A stretch of 64,000 nt of DNA. Source: JAAZBW01 sp035647855 (GTDB lineage Bacteria > Actinomycetota > Actinomycetes > Actinomycetales > Actinomycetaceae). Location: positions 107,984 to 171,983 of the forward strand of contig DASRMP010000055.1 of assembly GCA_035647855.1 (NCBI GenBank), written 5' to 3'. The notes under the pieces are model-generated. The model worked only from the letters and a program-made list of their open reading frames with translations, did no database searches and was not told the origin of the DNA. Positions 8,937 through 15,781 of this stretch are shown one piece after another (the stretch's first letter is position 1; each line of letters opens with the position of its first letter). The position numbers and the translations under genes are program-made.

Positions 8937-9608
8937 TCACCCCTTGCGGCCGCGCTCGAAGAACCACCAGACCGCTTGGGCAAGCAAGATCGTTGCCGCG
9001 CCCGCGGCGGTGACGGGGTGCCAAACGGCAGCCAACCCGCCGGGCATGCCGTACGCGGAAACGAGTGCAATGGCGATCACAACGGCGGTGAGCAGGATGC
9101 CGTGTGCCGCAATCGACGCTCCCTCAGCCCGCCGACCTGCGGCCAAGAGCAGTTGACCGAATCGGAGCACGGCAATGCCGATCGCTGAGCCGATGGCGAA
9201 GGACACGACGCCTGCCGGGAGTGGCCATCGTTCAAGTGAGATGATGACGGAGCCGGCGATGACGAGCAAGGCGAGTGCATCGATCACTGCCCCGGCGACA
9301 AGGAGCGCGCCATTCTTGTTTTGGCTCTGCCGCTTTCGCGGAACGTAGTCCCACGCTCGCTTCTTGAGCTCGCGACTGGCGAAGAAGGCGATCAGGAATG
9401 TACTGATCGGTGCGATCAAGGATGCGAAGAGACTCCCTGTTGCGGCCCAGATCACGGCGCCGATTGCAACGATGACCGGGAGTGAGCGCAGTCGGGCGAA
9501 CCACCACCCGCGCAGGTACACGCGACGCGCCTCGGGCAGATCGGTCGGATGCAAGAGCTTCTTTCGTGCTGGATCGGGAAGCGTGACTTGTTCGTGCAGT
9601 TCGGTCAT
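8937..9608 (-). CDS. Multi-span membrane protein, unknown function
   Basis: Predicted 223-residue membrane protein with about six hydrophobic helices (PVIVAIGAVIWAATG, LFASLIAPISTFLIAFFA, GALLVAGAVIDALALLVIAG, GVVSFAIGSAIGIAVL, GILLTAVVIAIALVSAYG, AAGAATILLAQAVWWFF). A cytoplasmic N-terminus and a basic loop (RELKKRAWDYVPRKRQ) are present. The ATG at 9608 overlaps the stop codon of the upstream regulator (ATGA) and is preceded by GGAGA, so translational coupling is likely; an ATG four codons earlier is an alternative. I recognise no family. The pairing with a small HTH protein suggests a regulator plus membrane effector. Confidence 0.7.
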   Translation of the reverse strand: MTELHEQVTLPDPARKKLLHPTDLPEARRVYLRGWWFARLRSLPVIVAIGAVIWAATGSLFASLIAPISTFLIAFFASRELKKRAWDYVPRKRQSQNKNGALLVAGAVIDALALLVIAGSVIISLERWPLPAGVVSFAIGSAIGIAVLRFGQLLLAAGRRAEGASIAAHGILLTAVVIAIALVSAYGMPGGLAAVWHPVTAAGAATILLAQAVWWFFERGRKG

Positions 9609-10072
9609 TGTTGTCTCCATGGTGTGGTTTCGAGGTACTTGCGATCGTGAGTGGACTTCGCGATGTCATAGACCTTCTGGCGCGAGACGCCGAGCGCGCT
9701 CGCTACGGTGACTGCGCTGAAGTCGTCGAGGAGTGCATCAACACTGCGAGACCGGACGCTGGCCGCTCGTGAGACGAGGTGCGACATGAGGGCACTTACT
9801 TCGGCTGCGATGAGTGCCACGGCCTGGTCGCCGCCAAAGGCATCCGTCCACCCCTCCCCGTCGCGTGCGGCGGTGTAGAGAGCGTCACCGCCGTCAGCGA
9901 GATGCTCCGCGACAACACCCGGCGTGACCCCGGCGCGCTCAAATCGTTCGATCACTTCGTTGACGGTCGCGGCGTCATCAAACGACCGGTGTTTGAGTAC
10001 CTCAAGCCACTCGTGCGCAGCAGCGAATGTCTCGCTGGCGACCGAAGTGTCACCCCGGGGTTTACGATCCAT
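9605..10072 (-). CDS. HTH-domain regulator with leaderless start
   Basis: Protein of 155 residues, helical throughout. A helix-turn-helix lies near the C-terminus (VASALGVSRQKVYDIAKS, about 123-140), immediately after an acidic helix. The N-terminal two thirds show no recognised domain. I choose the ATG at 10072: a promoter (10079-10107) ends six bases upstream, so the transcript probably begins at the start codon itself. Upstream in-frame residues are rejected because they would lie before the promoter. Two inverted copies of a 20-bp element flank the promoter, pointing to autoregulation. Its stop overlaps the start of the membrane-protein gene. Confidence 0.65.
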   Translation of the reverse strand: MDRKPRGDTSVASETFAAAHEWLEVLKHRSFDDAATVNEVIERFERAGVTPGVVAEHLADGGDALYTAARDGEGWTDAFGGDQAVALIAAEVSALMSHLVSRAASVRSRSVDALLDDFSAVTVASALGVSRQKVYDIAKSTHDRKYLETTPWRQQ

Positions 10073-10121
10073 GCATCCACTATCGCAACACAATAACTTC
10101 TCGTCAACCCCGGGGTGACAG
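10047..10121. promoter_or_regulatory. Paired inverted operator-like elements around leaderless promoter
   Basis: The 20-mer at 10047-10066 (GTGTCACCCCGGGGTTTACG) matches the reverse complement of 10102-10121 (CTGTCACCCCGGGGTTGACG) at 17 of 20 positions. Each copy contains the palindrome CCCCGGGG. One copy overlaps the -35 box, the other covers codons 3-9 of the leaderless gene, and the arms are symmetric about the -10 region. Binding of the adjacent HTH protein at both would block initiation. Binding is inferred. Confidence 0.6.
10079..10107 (-). promoter_or_regulatory. Sigma70-type promoter, leaderless
   Basis: On the minus strand, TTGACG (10107-10102) and GATAGT (10084-10079) are separated by 17 bp. 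The start codon ATG begins at 10072, six bases after the -10 hexamer, so the mRNA would start at or within a base or two of the initiator codon. Leaderless transcripts are common in actinobacteria. Confidence 0.65.
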
Positions 10122-10251
10122 CAAAGTCGAGCTGGTATCTCGATCTCGCTACGATTGCCCGCATGCCTGCCCCACGCGCATTCTGCGGCCTGATGCTGGC
10201 TGGGGGGCGGGAGCGTGGGGCGTCTTCGGTGCACCTGTTTCGCGGAGGTCC

Positions 10252-10581
10252 GTGAGAACTGTCATCGGGCTGACCGCGCTCGCTCTCGCGCTCGCCTTGC
10301 TGCTCATCGTGCTGCTCACCATCGGACGCCTGGTCTATCCAGTCTTCGGGCTACAGCTTTCCGGTGACTCGCTTGGACTCCTGGTGAGCGCCACCTACGG
10401 TGCCCTACACCTGGCGCTGTTAGGTTTCGCCGTTGCAGAGGCGACCGGCGCCGCCAAATGTGGAATGACTCATGGGATTAGAACCCCAATGGGTCACGAA
10501 TCCTGTATCAGGGTTGACGCAGCCGCAGCACTCCGCCTACTGCTCCTCCAGGACCATCACTCCATAGAATCAGGCTGGTAG
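10252..10581 (+). CDS. Possible small membrane protein, probably truncated
   Basis: A GTG at 10252 preceded by GGAGG opens a frame of 109 residues. Its first 65 residues hold two convincing membrane helices (TVIGLTALALALALLLIVLL and LLVSATYGALHLALLGFAVA). After about residue 68 the composition changes abruptly to a sequence that looks non-coding (from CGMTHGIRTP on), and this change coincides with an imperfect inverted repeat at 10466-10496. I read it as the 5' part of a membrane-protein gene whose remainder has been lost or replaced. No family recognised. Confidence 0.35.
   Translation: MRTVIGLTALALALALLLIVLLTIGRLVYPVFGLQLSGDSLGLLVSATYGALHLALLGFAVAEATGAAKCGMTHGIRTPMGHESCIRVDAAAALRLLLLQDHHSIESGW
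10466..10496. repeat. Imperfect inverted repeat
   Basis: TGACTCATGGG and CCCAATGGGTCA face each other across a short spacer. The repeat sits where the membrane-protein frame loses coding character, so it may be a scar of an inserted or excised element, or a weak terminator. No transposase lies beside it. Confidence 0.35.
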
Positions 10582-10602
10582 ACGAAACCCCTCGCCTCGA
10601 GG

Positions 10603-11379
10603 TCAAGGCTCCGTAACGGCTTCGCCCTTCCGCGCGATCAGGCTCTCCACACCATCCAAGATCATGCGAAGCCCGAAGGCGTAGGTGCGGTTCGGGTCAA
10701 CGGCTGAGTTGTACTCTTGGCCAGCGGCCAATCCGATTCTCGATGCGTTGGGGAACCGAGCGGGATCAACGAGGGCGGTGAGCACTGGGCCGGCCACGCT
10801 CCACCACTCCTGATCACTACTGCCGGTTGTTCGGCTGGTTTCCGCGACAGCAGATGAAAGCCGCGCAGCGGCCTTGACGTGTTCCAGTACGAGCGTGAGA
10901 ACCTGATCCGTCTCGATGTCGTCAAGGCCGATCCCGACCAGTGGAGTGAGTTCGATGTCGTACTTCGCGGTAGTCCCCGGCCCGAGCGGCGGGCGGGCGG
11001 TGTCAAGATCGAGCAGCCAGCGGTGCTCAGACAGAAGTTGCCAATTGCGCTCCGCAACCGCTTCCACACCGGCTCGCCAGCCGGATTGTGGAGGACGACT
11101 CTGCGCGTCAGGGTATGCCTCGCCGTTGGCGTGATCGACCATGAGGTCGATCAGCTCAGCCTTGCTGGGGACATGGGCGTAGAGCGACATCGCGCTGACA
11201 CCGAGCTGTTCAGCGATCTTCCGCATAGATAGCCCATCAACACCGGACTCGCCAGCGACAGCGATCCCAGCGTCGATAATCGCATCGAGCGTGAGGCCAG
11301 AGCGTCCCGTCTTGACGTTGGTGCGCCACAGCAGCGCAAGGCTCTGCAACGGGTCACCGCTTCCGGTGCGCTCCACCAT
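10603..11379 (-). CDS. TetR-family repressor (TetR_C_1-like)
   Basis: Transcriptional repressor of 258 residues. The N-terminal TetR DNA-binding domain is clear: LTLDAIIDAGIAVAGESGVD followed by LSMRKIAEQLGVSAMSLYAH (about 48-67). The ligand-binding half resembles the tetracycline-repressor C-terminal family (about 95-230). ATG at 11379 follows GGAGGAAA. It is divergent from the ABC exporter at 11468, and two overlapping inverted repeats lie between them. The expected role is repression of the exporter and itself, relieved by the exported compound. The ligand cannot be read from the sequence. Confidence 0.88.
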   Translation of the reverse strand: MVERTGSGDPLQSLALLWRTNVKTGRSGLTLDAIIDAGIAVAGESGVDGLSMRKIAEQLGVSAMSLYAHVPSKAELIDLMVDHANGEAYPDAQSRPPQSGWRAGVEAVAERNWQLLSEHRWLLDLDTARPPLGPGTTAKYDIELTPLVGIGLDDIETDQVLTLVLEHVKAAARLSSAVAETSRTTGSSDQEWWSVAGPVLTALVDPARFPNASRIGLAAGQEYNSAVDPNRTYAFGLRMILDGVESLIARKGEAVTEP

Positions 11380-11418
11380 CCTGTTTCCTCCCTCGAATCC
11401 TCGGGAATGACTGCACCC

Positions 11419-11452
11419 TACAGTACGTTACGCTGTACGATACGGCGTAAAC
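11419..11452. promoter_or_regulatory. Operator candidates between TetR and ABC genes
   Basis: Two overlapping inverted repeats: TACAG (11419-11423) with CTGTA (11433-11437), and GTTACGC (11427-11433) with GCGTAAAC (11445-11452, which has one extra A). They lie 40 bp from the repressor start and 16 bp from the exporter start, the usual place for a TetR operator serving both genes. Confidence 0.6.
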
Positions 11453-11467
11453 TTAGGAAGGTTCGGA

Positions 11468-12445
11468 GTGAGGGCAGTCATCGAGGCCGAGGGTGTCGGC
11501 AAGACGTACCGGACGAAAGCGGGTGAGGTCGGGCTGCGCGAGCTGAGCTTGGAGGTGGAGAAGGGGCAGGTGTTGGCGCTGCTGGGGCCGAACGGTGCCG
11601 GCAAGACCACCGCCGTGCGCGGCCTGTCAACGCTCCTGCGGTTCGATCGCGGTCGAGCGAGGGTCGCGGGCCACGATGTGCGGGCTGAGGCCACGCAGGT
11701 GCGTAGCCGGATCGCGCTGGTTGGTCAGTCGGCGGCCGTGGACGATCAGCTCGCCGCCAAACAGAATCTCATGCTGTTCGGCCGGCTCCGTGGCCTGAGT
11801 CGGGCGGACGCGGCGAAGCGATCTGGTGAGCTGATTCAGCAGTTCGGTCTTGCCGAAGCGCAAGATCGAGCGGTCGGCGGATTCTCAGGTGGGATGCGGC
11901 GCAAGCTCGACGTCGCCGCCAGCATGATCGTCCGCCCAGAGGTTCTGTTCGTTGACGAGCCGACAACAGGCCTGGACCCAGCAGCCCGTCGAGACTTGTG
12001 GCAAGCCCTCAGTATGCTTCTCAACGAGGGTACGACCGTCTTGCTGACCACACAGTACCTGGAGGAAGCCGACCAGCTCGCCGATCAGATCGTGCTGCTG
12101 TCGCGCGGCGTGGTCATTGCTCAGGGCACCCCTGACGAACTCAAAGACGCCGTTGGGCCCTCGGTGATTCAGATCCGCTTCGACAGCGAGGCGGACGCGA
12201 GGACTGCACTGACAAGGCTCACGGCCGTTGATCCCGAAGCTGCGCTCAACGACGCCGGGATCGAGGTTTCCCTCCACGCGGTCGGCTCCGACGCCCTCGG
12301 GCGAAGTGTCCGCACTCTCACCGAGCTGGGGTTTTCGCCAAACGAGGTCACACTGCGCAAGCCCTCATTGGACGAGGTGTTCCTGACGCTCACTGGCGAC
12401 ACGCCCGAGTCCTCGAGTCCCGCCACGAACAAGGAGAACCGCTAA
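11468..12445 (+). CDS. ABC transporter ATP-binding protein, DrrA type
   Basis: Nucleotide-binding subunit of 325 residues of a drug-type ABC exporter. Walker A is LLGPNGAGKTT (about 38-48), the Q-loop region is ALVGQSAAVDDQL, the signature is FSGGMRRKLDVAA, Walker B is EVLFVDEPTTGLD, and TTQYLEEAD contains a Gln in place of the usual switch His, as in DrrA relatives. A C-terminal extension of about 100 residues is also typical of the DrrA group. The GTG start follows AGGAAGG. Two bases separate it from the permease gene, so the pair forms an operon under the divergent TetR repressor. Confidence 0.93.
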   Translation: MRAVIEAEGVGKTYRTKAGEVGLRELSLEVEKGQVLALLGPNGAGKTTAVRGLSTLLRFDRGRARVAGHDVRAEATQVRSRIALVGQSAAVDDQLAAKQNLMLFGRLRGLSRADAAKRSGELIQQFGLAEAQDRAVGGFSGGMRRKLDVAASMIVRPEVLFVDEPTTGLDPAARRDLWQALSMLLNEGTTVLLTTQYLEEADQLADQIVLLSRGVVIAQGTPDELKDAVGPSVIQIRFDSEADARTALTRLTAVDPEAALNDAGIEVSLHAVGSDALGRSVRTLTELGFSPNEVTLRKPSLDEVFLTLTGDTPESSSPATNKENR

Positions 12446-12447
12446 CC

Positions 12448-13269
12448 ATGACTTCGACCGTTCCCACGCAGGCGTCAGCCGTCACGCCACCCAGCCTTCT
12501 CGGCGCGGCCTGGATCATCACATGCCGCGTGGTCGGGTCATGGCGATCCCAGATCGGCGTCATGGCGACGACCTGGCTGTTCCCGGTCTTCATTACGCTG
12601 CTGTTCCTCGGGCTGTTCGGAGGAGCGCTCGCCCTTCCGGCCGGAGTGAGCTACACCGACTTCCTGATCCCTGGGATGCTCGCCGTGACGATGCTCTTCG
12701 GGCTGGATGCGACCACTCTGACCGCCGCAGCCGACGCGGCACGCGGCGTCAATGATCGGTTCCGCTCCTTTCCGATCAACGCCGCCGCCATCGTGCTCGG
12801 GCGCTGCGTTGCCGACATGATTAGTTCCCTCATCACGCTCACGTTCATGGTGGCGTTCGCGTTCCTGATCGGCTGGCGTCCCGACACCACGCCCGGCAAT
12901 GCGCTCCTCGCACTCGTGCTCCTGCTGTTGCTCAGGTTCGCAATGCTGTGGATCGGGCTCCACATCGGGTACGGCGCCAAGTCCGTCGAGTCGGTCGCCT
13001 ACGTGCAGATCCTGGTGTGGCCGATCGCGTTCTTCTCCAGTGTCTTCGTCAACCCCGCCACGATGCCTGCCTGGCTGGGCACGATCGCCGAGTTCAATCC
13101 CGTGTCTGCAACCGCGACCGCTGTGCGCGATCTACTGGGTGCGGCAACCTGGCCGACACAGAGTTTCGCGGGTGAACACGCGCTGGTCTTGGCGATCGTC
13201 TGGCCACTACTCCTGACCTCGATCTTCCTTCCCCTGGCGGCGAGACGGTTCCGGAGCGGTGGCCAGTGA
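12448..13269 (+). CDS. ABC-2 type permease, DrrB type
   Basis: Membrane subunit of 273 residues with six predicted helices, starting near TWLFPVFITLLFLGLFGGAL. It carries the ABC-2 features: the cytoplasmic coupling segment between helices 2 and 3 (ARGVNDRFRSFPINAAAIVLGR), the FFSSVFVNPATMPAW loop and the FNPVSATATAVRDLLG segment before the last helix. It pairs with the preceding ATPase to export a hydrophobic compound, as in daunorubicin-resistance systems. The start ATG lies two bases after the ATPase stop. The next frame begins with GTGA overlapping its stop. Confidence 0.93.
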   Translation: MTSTVPTQASAVTPPSLLGAAWIITCRVVGSWRSQIGVMATTWLFPVFITLLFLGLFGGALALPAGVSYTDFLIPGMLAVTMLFGLDATTLTAAADAARGVNDRFRSFPINAAAIVLGRCVADMISSLITLTFMVAFAFLIGWRPDTTPGNALLALVLLLLLRFAMLWIGLHIGYGAKSVESVAYVQILVWPIAFFSSVFVNPATMPAWLGTIAEFNPVSATATAVRDLLGAATWPTQSFAGEHALVLAIVWPLLLTSIFLPLAARRFRSGGQ

Positions 13270-13853
13270 ACCACGAAACCGCAATGCGGCAGATCAGCTC
13301 AGAGCGTTCTGCTGAAGTGGCGCTGTTGGCTCCGAACATCCTGTGCAGCTCGGAGCCGGGGGACACATCACGGTCACGTCGGTGTCGCTGGTCCCGGACT
13401 ATGTGCTCGATCAGATGCGCTGGCAGTACTGACATCGTGGAGGCCGAGCACGGCGAACCGTTCGACGCGCTGTTCGACCTTGCGCTCCAAGCCGACGCGC
13501 TCGCCTACGACGAGCTGGTACAGGCGGGAGCGGGCGCTAAGACTGTTCTTGCTGGAAGTTTGAGCTTCCAACATTGGGTGGACCCCATCGACCACCACGG
13601 GAACAGACGACAGCGGGTCGAGCGGCTGACTTCCGCGTGGAATCAAAGGTCCGACGGCGGGGCCGAGCCTGCTGGCGAGCCTGATGACCCGCTGATCGGG
13701 GCGTCGGCGGAACCAAAGAAGCGACCTCGAACGCGACTCTCAGACAGCGAAGTGGACGCTATGCGAACAGCCCGCGGTCAGGGCGTGAGCGTGACCGCGC
13801 TGGCGCGTTGCTTCGGGGTTCACCGGGGCACGGTCTGGGCGAAGACACGGTGA
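13266..13853 (+). pseudogene. Remnant with resolvase-type C-terminal HTH, copy 1
   Basis: A 195-codon frame whose last 45 residues are a helix-turn-helix like the C-terminal DNA-binding domain of serine recombinases (TRLSDSEVDAMRTARGQGVS, LARCFGVHRGTVWAKTR). No catalytic domain precedes it. The first 60 residues overlap the permease stop and read as non-coding; a different frame there encodes a short protein-like tail ending near 13433. From about 13590 it is similar to the copy at 14639-14920, including GNRRxRVERL and WNQ. I interpret both as decayed copies of one recombinase or regulator. The reliable part is about 13590-13853. Confidence 0.5.
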
Positions 13854-13897
13854 CGGGACGGCTTGGCAAGTTCCCTTGTGGCAAGCAAACTTGTGAA

Positions 13898-14131
13898 ATG
13901 GAGTCGGAGCCGATCATCCTCGGCAGTGCCTACCGGCACGGCGTCACGGATGAAGCCATGCTCCATGCGCTCCGTTTCCCTGTCCGCCATTTCGTGCAAG
14001 ACGACTCGATGACGATGTTCATCGGCCCCGATGAGACCGGCACCCTCGTGGAAGTCGGTGTGATCGAGTGACACGGTGTCATCGCCATCGCTCACGCCAT
14101 ACGCCCGGCCCGAACCAAGTATCTGAGGTGA
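13898..14131 (+). pseudogene. Toxin-like gene interrupted by in-frame TGA
   Basis: Reading from the ATG at 13898, the sequence matches a small actinobacterial toxin-like family seen in type II pairs: ILGSAYRHGVTDEAMLHAL, then an acidic strand and TMFIGPDETGTLVEVGVIE. A TGA at 14069-14071 stops translation after 57 residues. The same frame continues without interruption through HGVIAIAHAIRPARTKYLR to a TGA at 14129-14131, and this tail is the family's conserved HAM-x-x-R-x-KY ending. A single C-to-T change (CGA to TGA) would explain it. The true stop is six bases before the antitoxin ATG. Without readthrough the toxin is likely inactive. Confidence 0.72.
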
Positions 14132-14137
14132 GCCACC

Positions 14138-14407
14138 ATGACTCGACGCTCCATTGAAGACATCAAGGCCCGTGCTGACGAGTTCGCCGACGCTTTCGAG
14201 AACTACGACCCGAAGCCCGGCGACCAGGACGCACCGCTCCCGCCCACGATGGCGGTCAAGCTCGCCGCCTGGCGACGCGACACCGCCGAGAAAGAGCTTG
14301 CCGAAGCCGTGCGCGCGGCGCGCGAGCAACGACTCTCCTGGCGCGAGGTGGGCGAGGCGATCGGCACCAGCGGTGAAGCCGCCCGCCAACGCTACGCCAG
14401 TGCATGA
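14138..14407 (+). CDS. Antitoxin with C-terminal HTH
   Basis: Helical protein of 89 residues: an acidic N-terminal half (ADEFADAFENYDPKPGD), a conserved LAAWRRDTAEKELAEAV helix, and a C-terminal helix-turn-helix (LSWREVGEAIGTSGEAARQRY). This layout belongs to an antitoxin family found directly downstream of toxin genes like the one at 13898. The start ATG follows GAGGTG, which overlaps the end of the toxin reading frame, so the two were translationally linked. The frame is intact, unlike the toxin. It may also repress its own promoter. Confidence 0.7.
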   Translation: MTRRSIEDIKARADEFADAFENYDPKPGDQDAPLPPTMAVKLAAWRRDTAEKELAEAVRAAREQRLSWREVGEAIGTSGEAARQRYASA

Positions 14408-14594
14408 GCGGCTACTGGAACCACAACACCGCTTTCCACACATGGATCATGCGCATCACCGCTCGTCGCGGCCATCGTGATCTGGCGGGGTCGCCCACTG
14501 CCAGCCCCGCTTACGGGATCCGGCTCTGAAGCGGGCTATCGGCACCGATTCGCCAGATTCCGTGTCAAGTCCCGGTCTGGCGTCTACGAACAAG

Positions 14595-14625
14595 AAAGGA
14601 TCCCGCTCGTCGAGCGGGATCCTTT
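14595..14625. terminator. Perfect 15-bp inverted repeat, terminator-like
   Basis: AAAGGATCCCGCTCG (14595-14609) is followed by one T and its exact complement CGAGCGGGATCCTTT (14611-14625). The hairpin ends in TTT on both strands. It lies between the antitoxin gene and the second resolvase-HTH frame, and falls inside a longer spurious frame, which argues that coding starts only after it. Confidence 0.6.
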
Positions 14626-14638
14626 GCGAGTGGACGCA

Positions 14639-14920
14639 ATGGAGCGTTGCGGGAACAGGCGACCACGCGTCGAGAGGCTGGTTTCCGGATGGAATCAAGT
14701 CATCCGCGAGGATGCCGACACCGAGGGCGGGTCCGACGACCCTGTGATCGGTGCGTCTGCGGAACCAAGTAGACGACCTCGAACACGCCTCACGGAGAGC
14801 GAAGTGGACGCTATGCGAACAGCCCGCACCAACGGCATCAGCGTTACCGCGCTGGCGAAGCAGTTAGGCGTACACCGCGGCACTGTCTGGGCGAAGACGC
14901 GAACAGGCCGAGGCGAGTAG
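14639..14920 (+). CDS. Resolvase-type HTH protein or remnant, copy 2
   Basis: From the ATG at 14639 a frame of 93 residues encodes GNRRPRVERL, WNQ, an acidic linker and a C-terminal helix-turn-helix (TRLTESEVDAMRTARTNGIS, LAKQLGVHRGTVWAKTR). It parallels the frame ending at 13853 at both DNA and protein level. The HTH resembles the C-terminal domain of serine recombinases, but the catalytic domain is absent. The frame is open further upstream, through the perfect hairpin at 14595-14625, which I take as evidence against an earlier start. It may be a small DNA-binding protein or a recombinase fragment. Confidence 0.45.
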   Translation: MERCGNRRPRVERLVSGWNQVIREDADTEGGSDDPVIGASAEPSRRPRTRLTESEVDAMRTARTNGISVTALAKQLGVHRGTVWAKTRTGRGE

Positions 14921-14923
14921 CGT

Positions 14924-15625
14924 TCAGGGGCGGTTCGCAAGGATCGCGGGCACAGTGGTGGTGCTTTTGATGTAGTCGCCCAATTCGGGGATCAAGATAG
15001 TAGAGAGTCGCAACACCTCACGGTGTGCATCAGCCAGGTCGCGTCCAGGTTGAGTGCCGAACAGCGGCTCGTGATGCGATGCACGGTTGCGAGCGTTGTT
15101 GATCGTTGTCAACGAGCGTTCGAGTGCAACGCGGCTGGTCTTTCTGGGCCAGGCGAGGTGTAGATAGGGTACCCACAGCGTCTTCTCGTGTGCAGCATCG
15201 GTGCAGTGTCGCCAAAAGCCGAACGAGAGTTCGGCGATCACTTCCCCCGGCTTGGCTGAGGCGCCACCACATCGTCGAATCGCGTCAGTGACAGTTGCAC
15301 GGTTTCGAGCGTTCAGGTCAGCTCGATGGCCACGCCGAGTGCGCCAGAGCGGTGCGAGTACCGGCGAGGTGGGGTCGAAGAGCCAGTGCTGCGCGCCATG
15401 CCACCGCGCAGTGATGACGGAATCGTAGGCATTGCGGACGGCAACCTCGACGTGCGCGATGTCGCGCATAAGTGAGGCACCGAGCTGCAAGTTCCATTCA
15501 TAGAGTGCAAGTGCGCGTTGATGGTCGCCGCCTGCTTCCCGTAGGTAGCGGGCGAACCTGGGGGTTGAGAGCCACGTCTCGACCCAGGCTGCCTCAGCTT
15601 GGCGGTCGGGCGCGGGTTCGGCCAT
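14924..15625 (-). CDS. Abi_2 / AbiF-like HEPN protein
   Basis: Protein of 233 residues related to the Abi-like (Abi_2) abortive-infection family. Conserved blocks include FARYLREAGGDHQRALALYE, the HVEVAVRNAYD helix, ELSFGFWRHC, WVPYLHLAWP and, near the C-terminus, NNARNRASHHEPLF. The last fits the R-x4-6-H motif of HEPN ribonucleases (RNRASHH), so RNA cleavage on phage attack is inferred. I use the ATG at 15625; an upstream TTG would place the start inside the structured RNA just upstream. Family members are associated with an adjacent structured RNA, and one is visible here (15655-15715). Confidence 0.78.
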   Translation of the reverse strand: MAEPAPDRQAEAAWVETWLSTPRFARYLREAGGDHQRALALYEWNLQLGASLMRDIAHVEVAVRNAYDSVITARWHGAQHWLFDPTSPVLAPLWRTRRGHRADLNARNRATVTDAIRRCGGASAKPGEVIAELSFGFWRHCTDAAHEKTLWVPYLHLAWPRKTSRVALERSLTTINNARNRASHHEPLFGTQPGRDLADAHREVLRLSTILIPELGDYIKSTTTVPAILANRP

Positions 15626-15654
15626 CCGGCTACTCTCGATGGGCGGCGGGTATG

Positions 15655-15715
15655 TCAAAGCCCCGGCGAGATGTAACTCTGTTGCCAGAGCCAGCGCTCC
15701 ACCGGGGCGTCATAT
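15655..15715 (-). ncRNA. Candidate abiF-type structured RNA upstream of Abi_2 gene
   Basis: Read on the minus strand, GCCCCGG (15708-15702) pairs with CCGGGGC (15666-15660). A wobble and a GAG/CTC pairing extend the stem inward. Inside is the hairpin CTCTG-GCAA-CAGAG (15690-15677), capped by a GNRA tetraloop. The element ends about 30 bases before the Abi_2 start codon. Structured RNAs of this type upstream of Abi_2 genes were described as the abiF motif. Assignment to that motif is from memory of its association and layout; a covariance-model search was not possible. Confidence 0.6.
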
Positions 15716-15781
15716 CAAGAGTAGCATCCTGTTCCGAAGCTCTCCAGCGGCAGGCCGTCCCGGCAGGAATATAGAGAAGCT

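Noticed and set aside
14069..14071. Selenocysteine at the in-frame TGA of the toxin
   Set aside because: The family has no Cys/Sec at this point, no SECIS-like hairpin is evident directly downstream, and a simple nonsense mutation explains it better.
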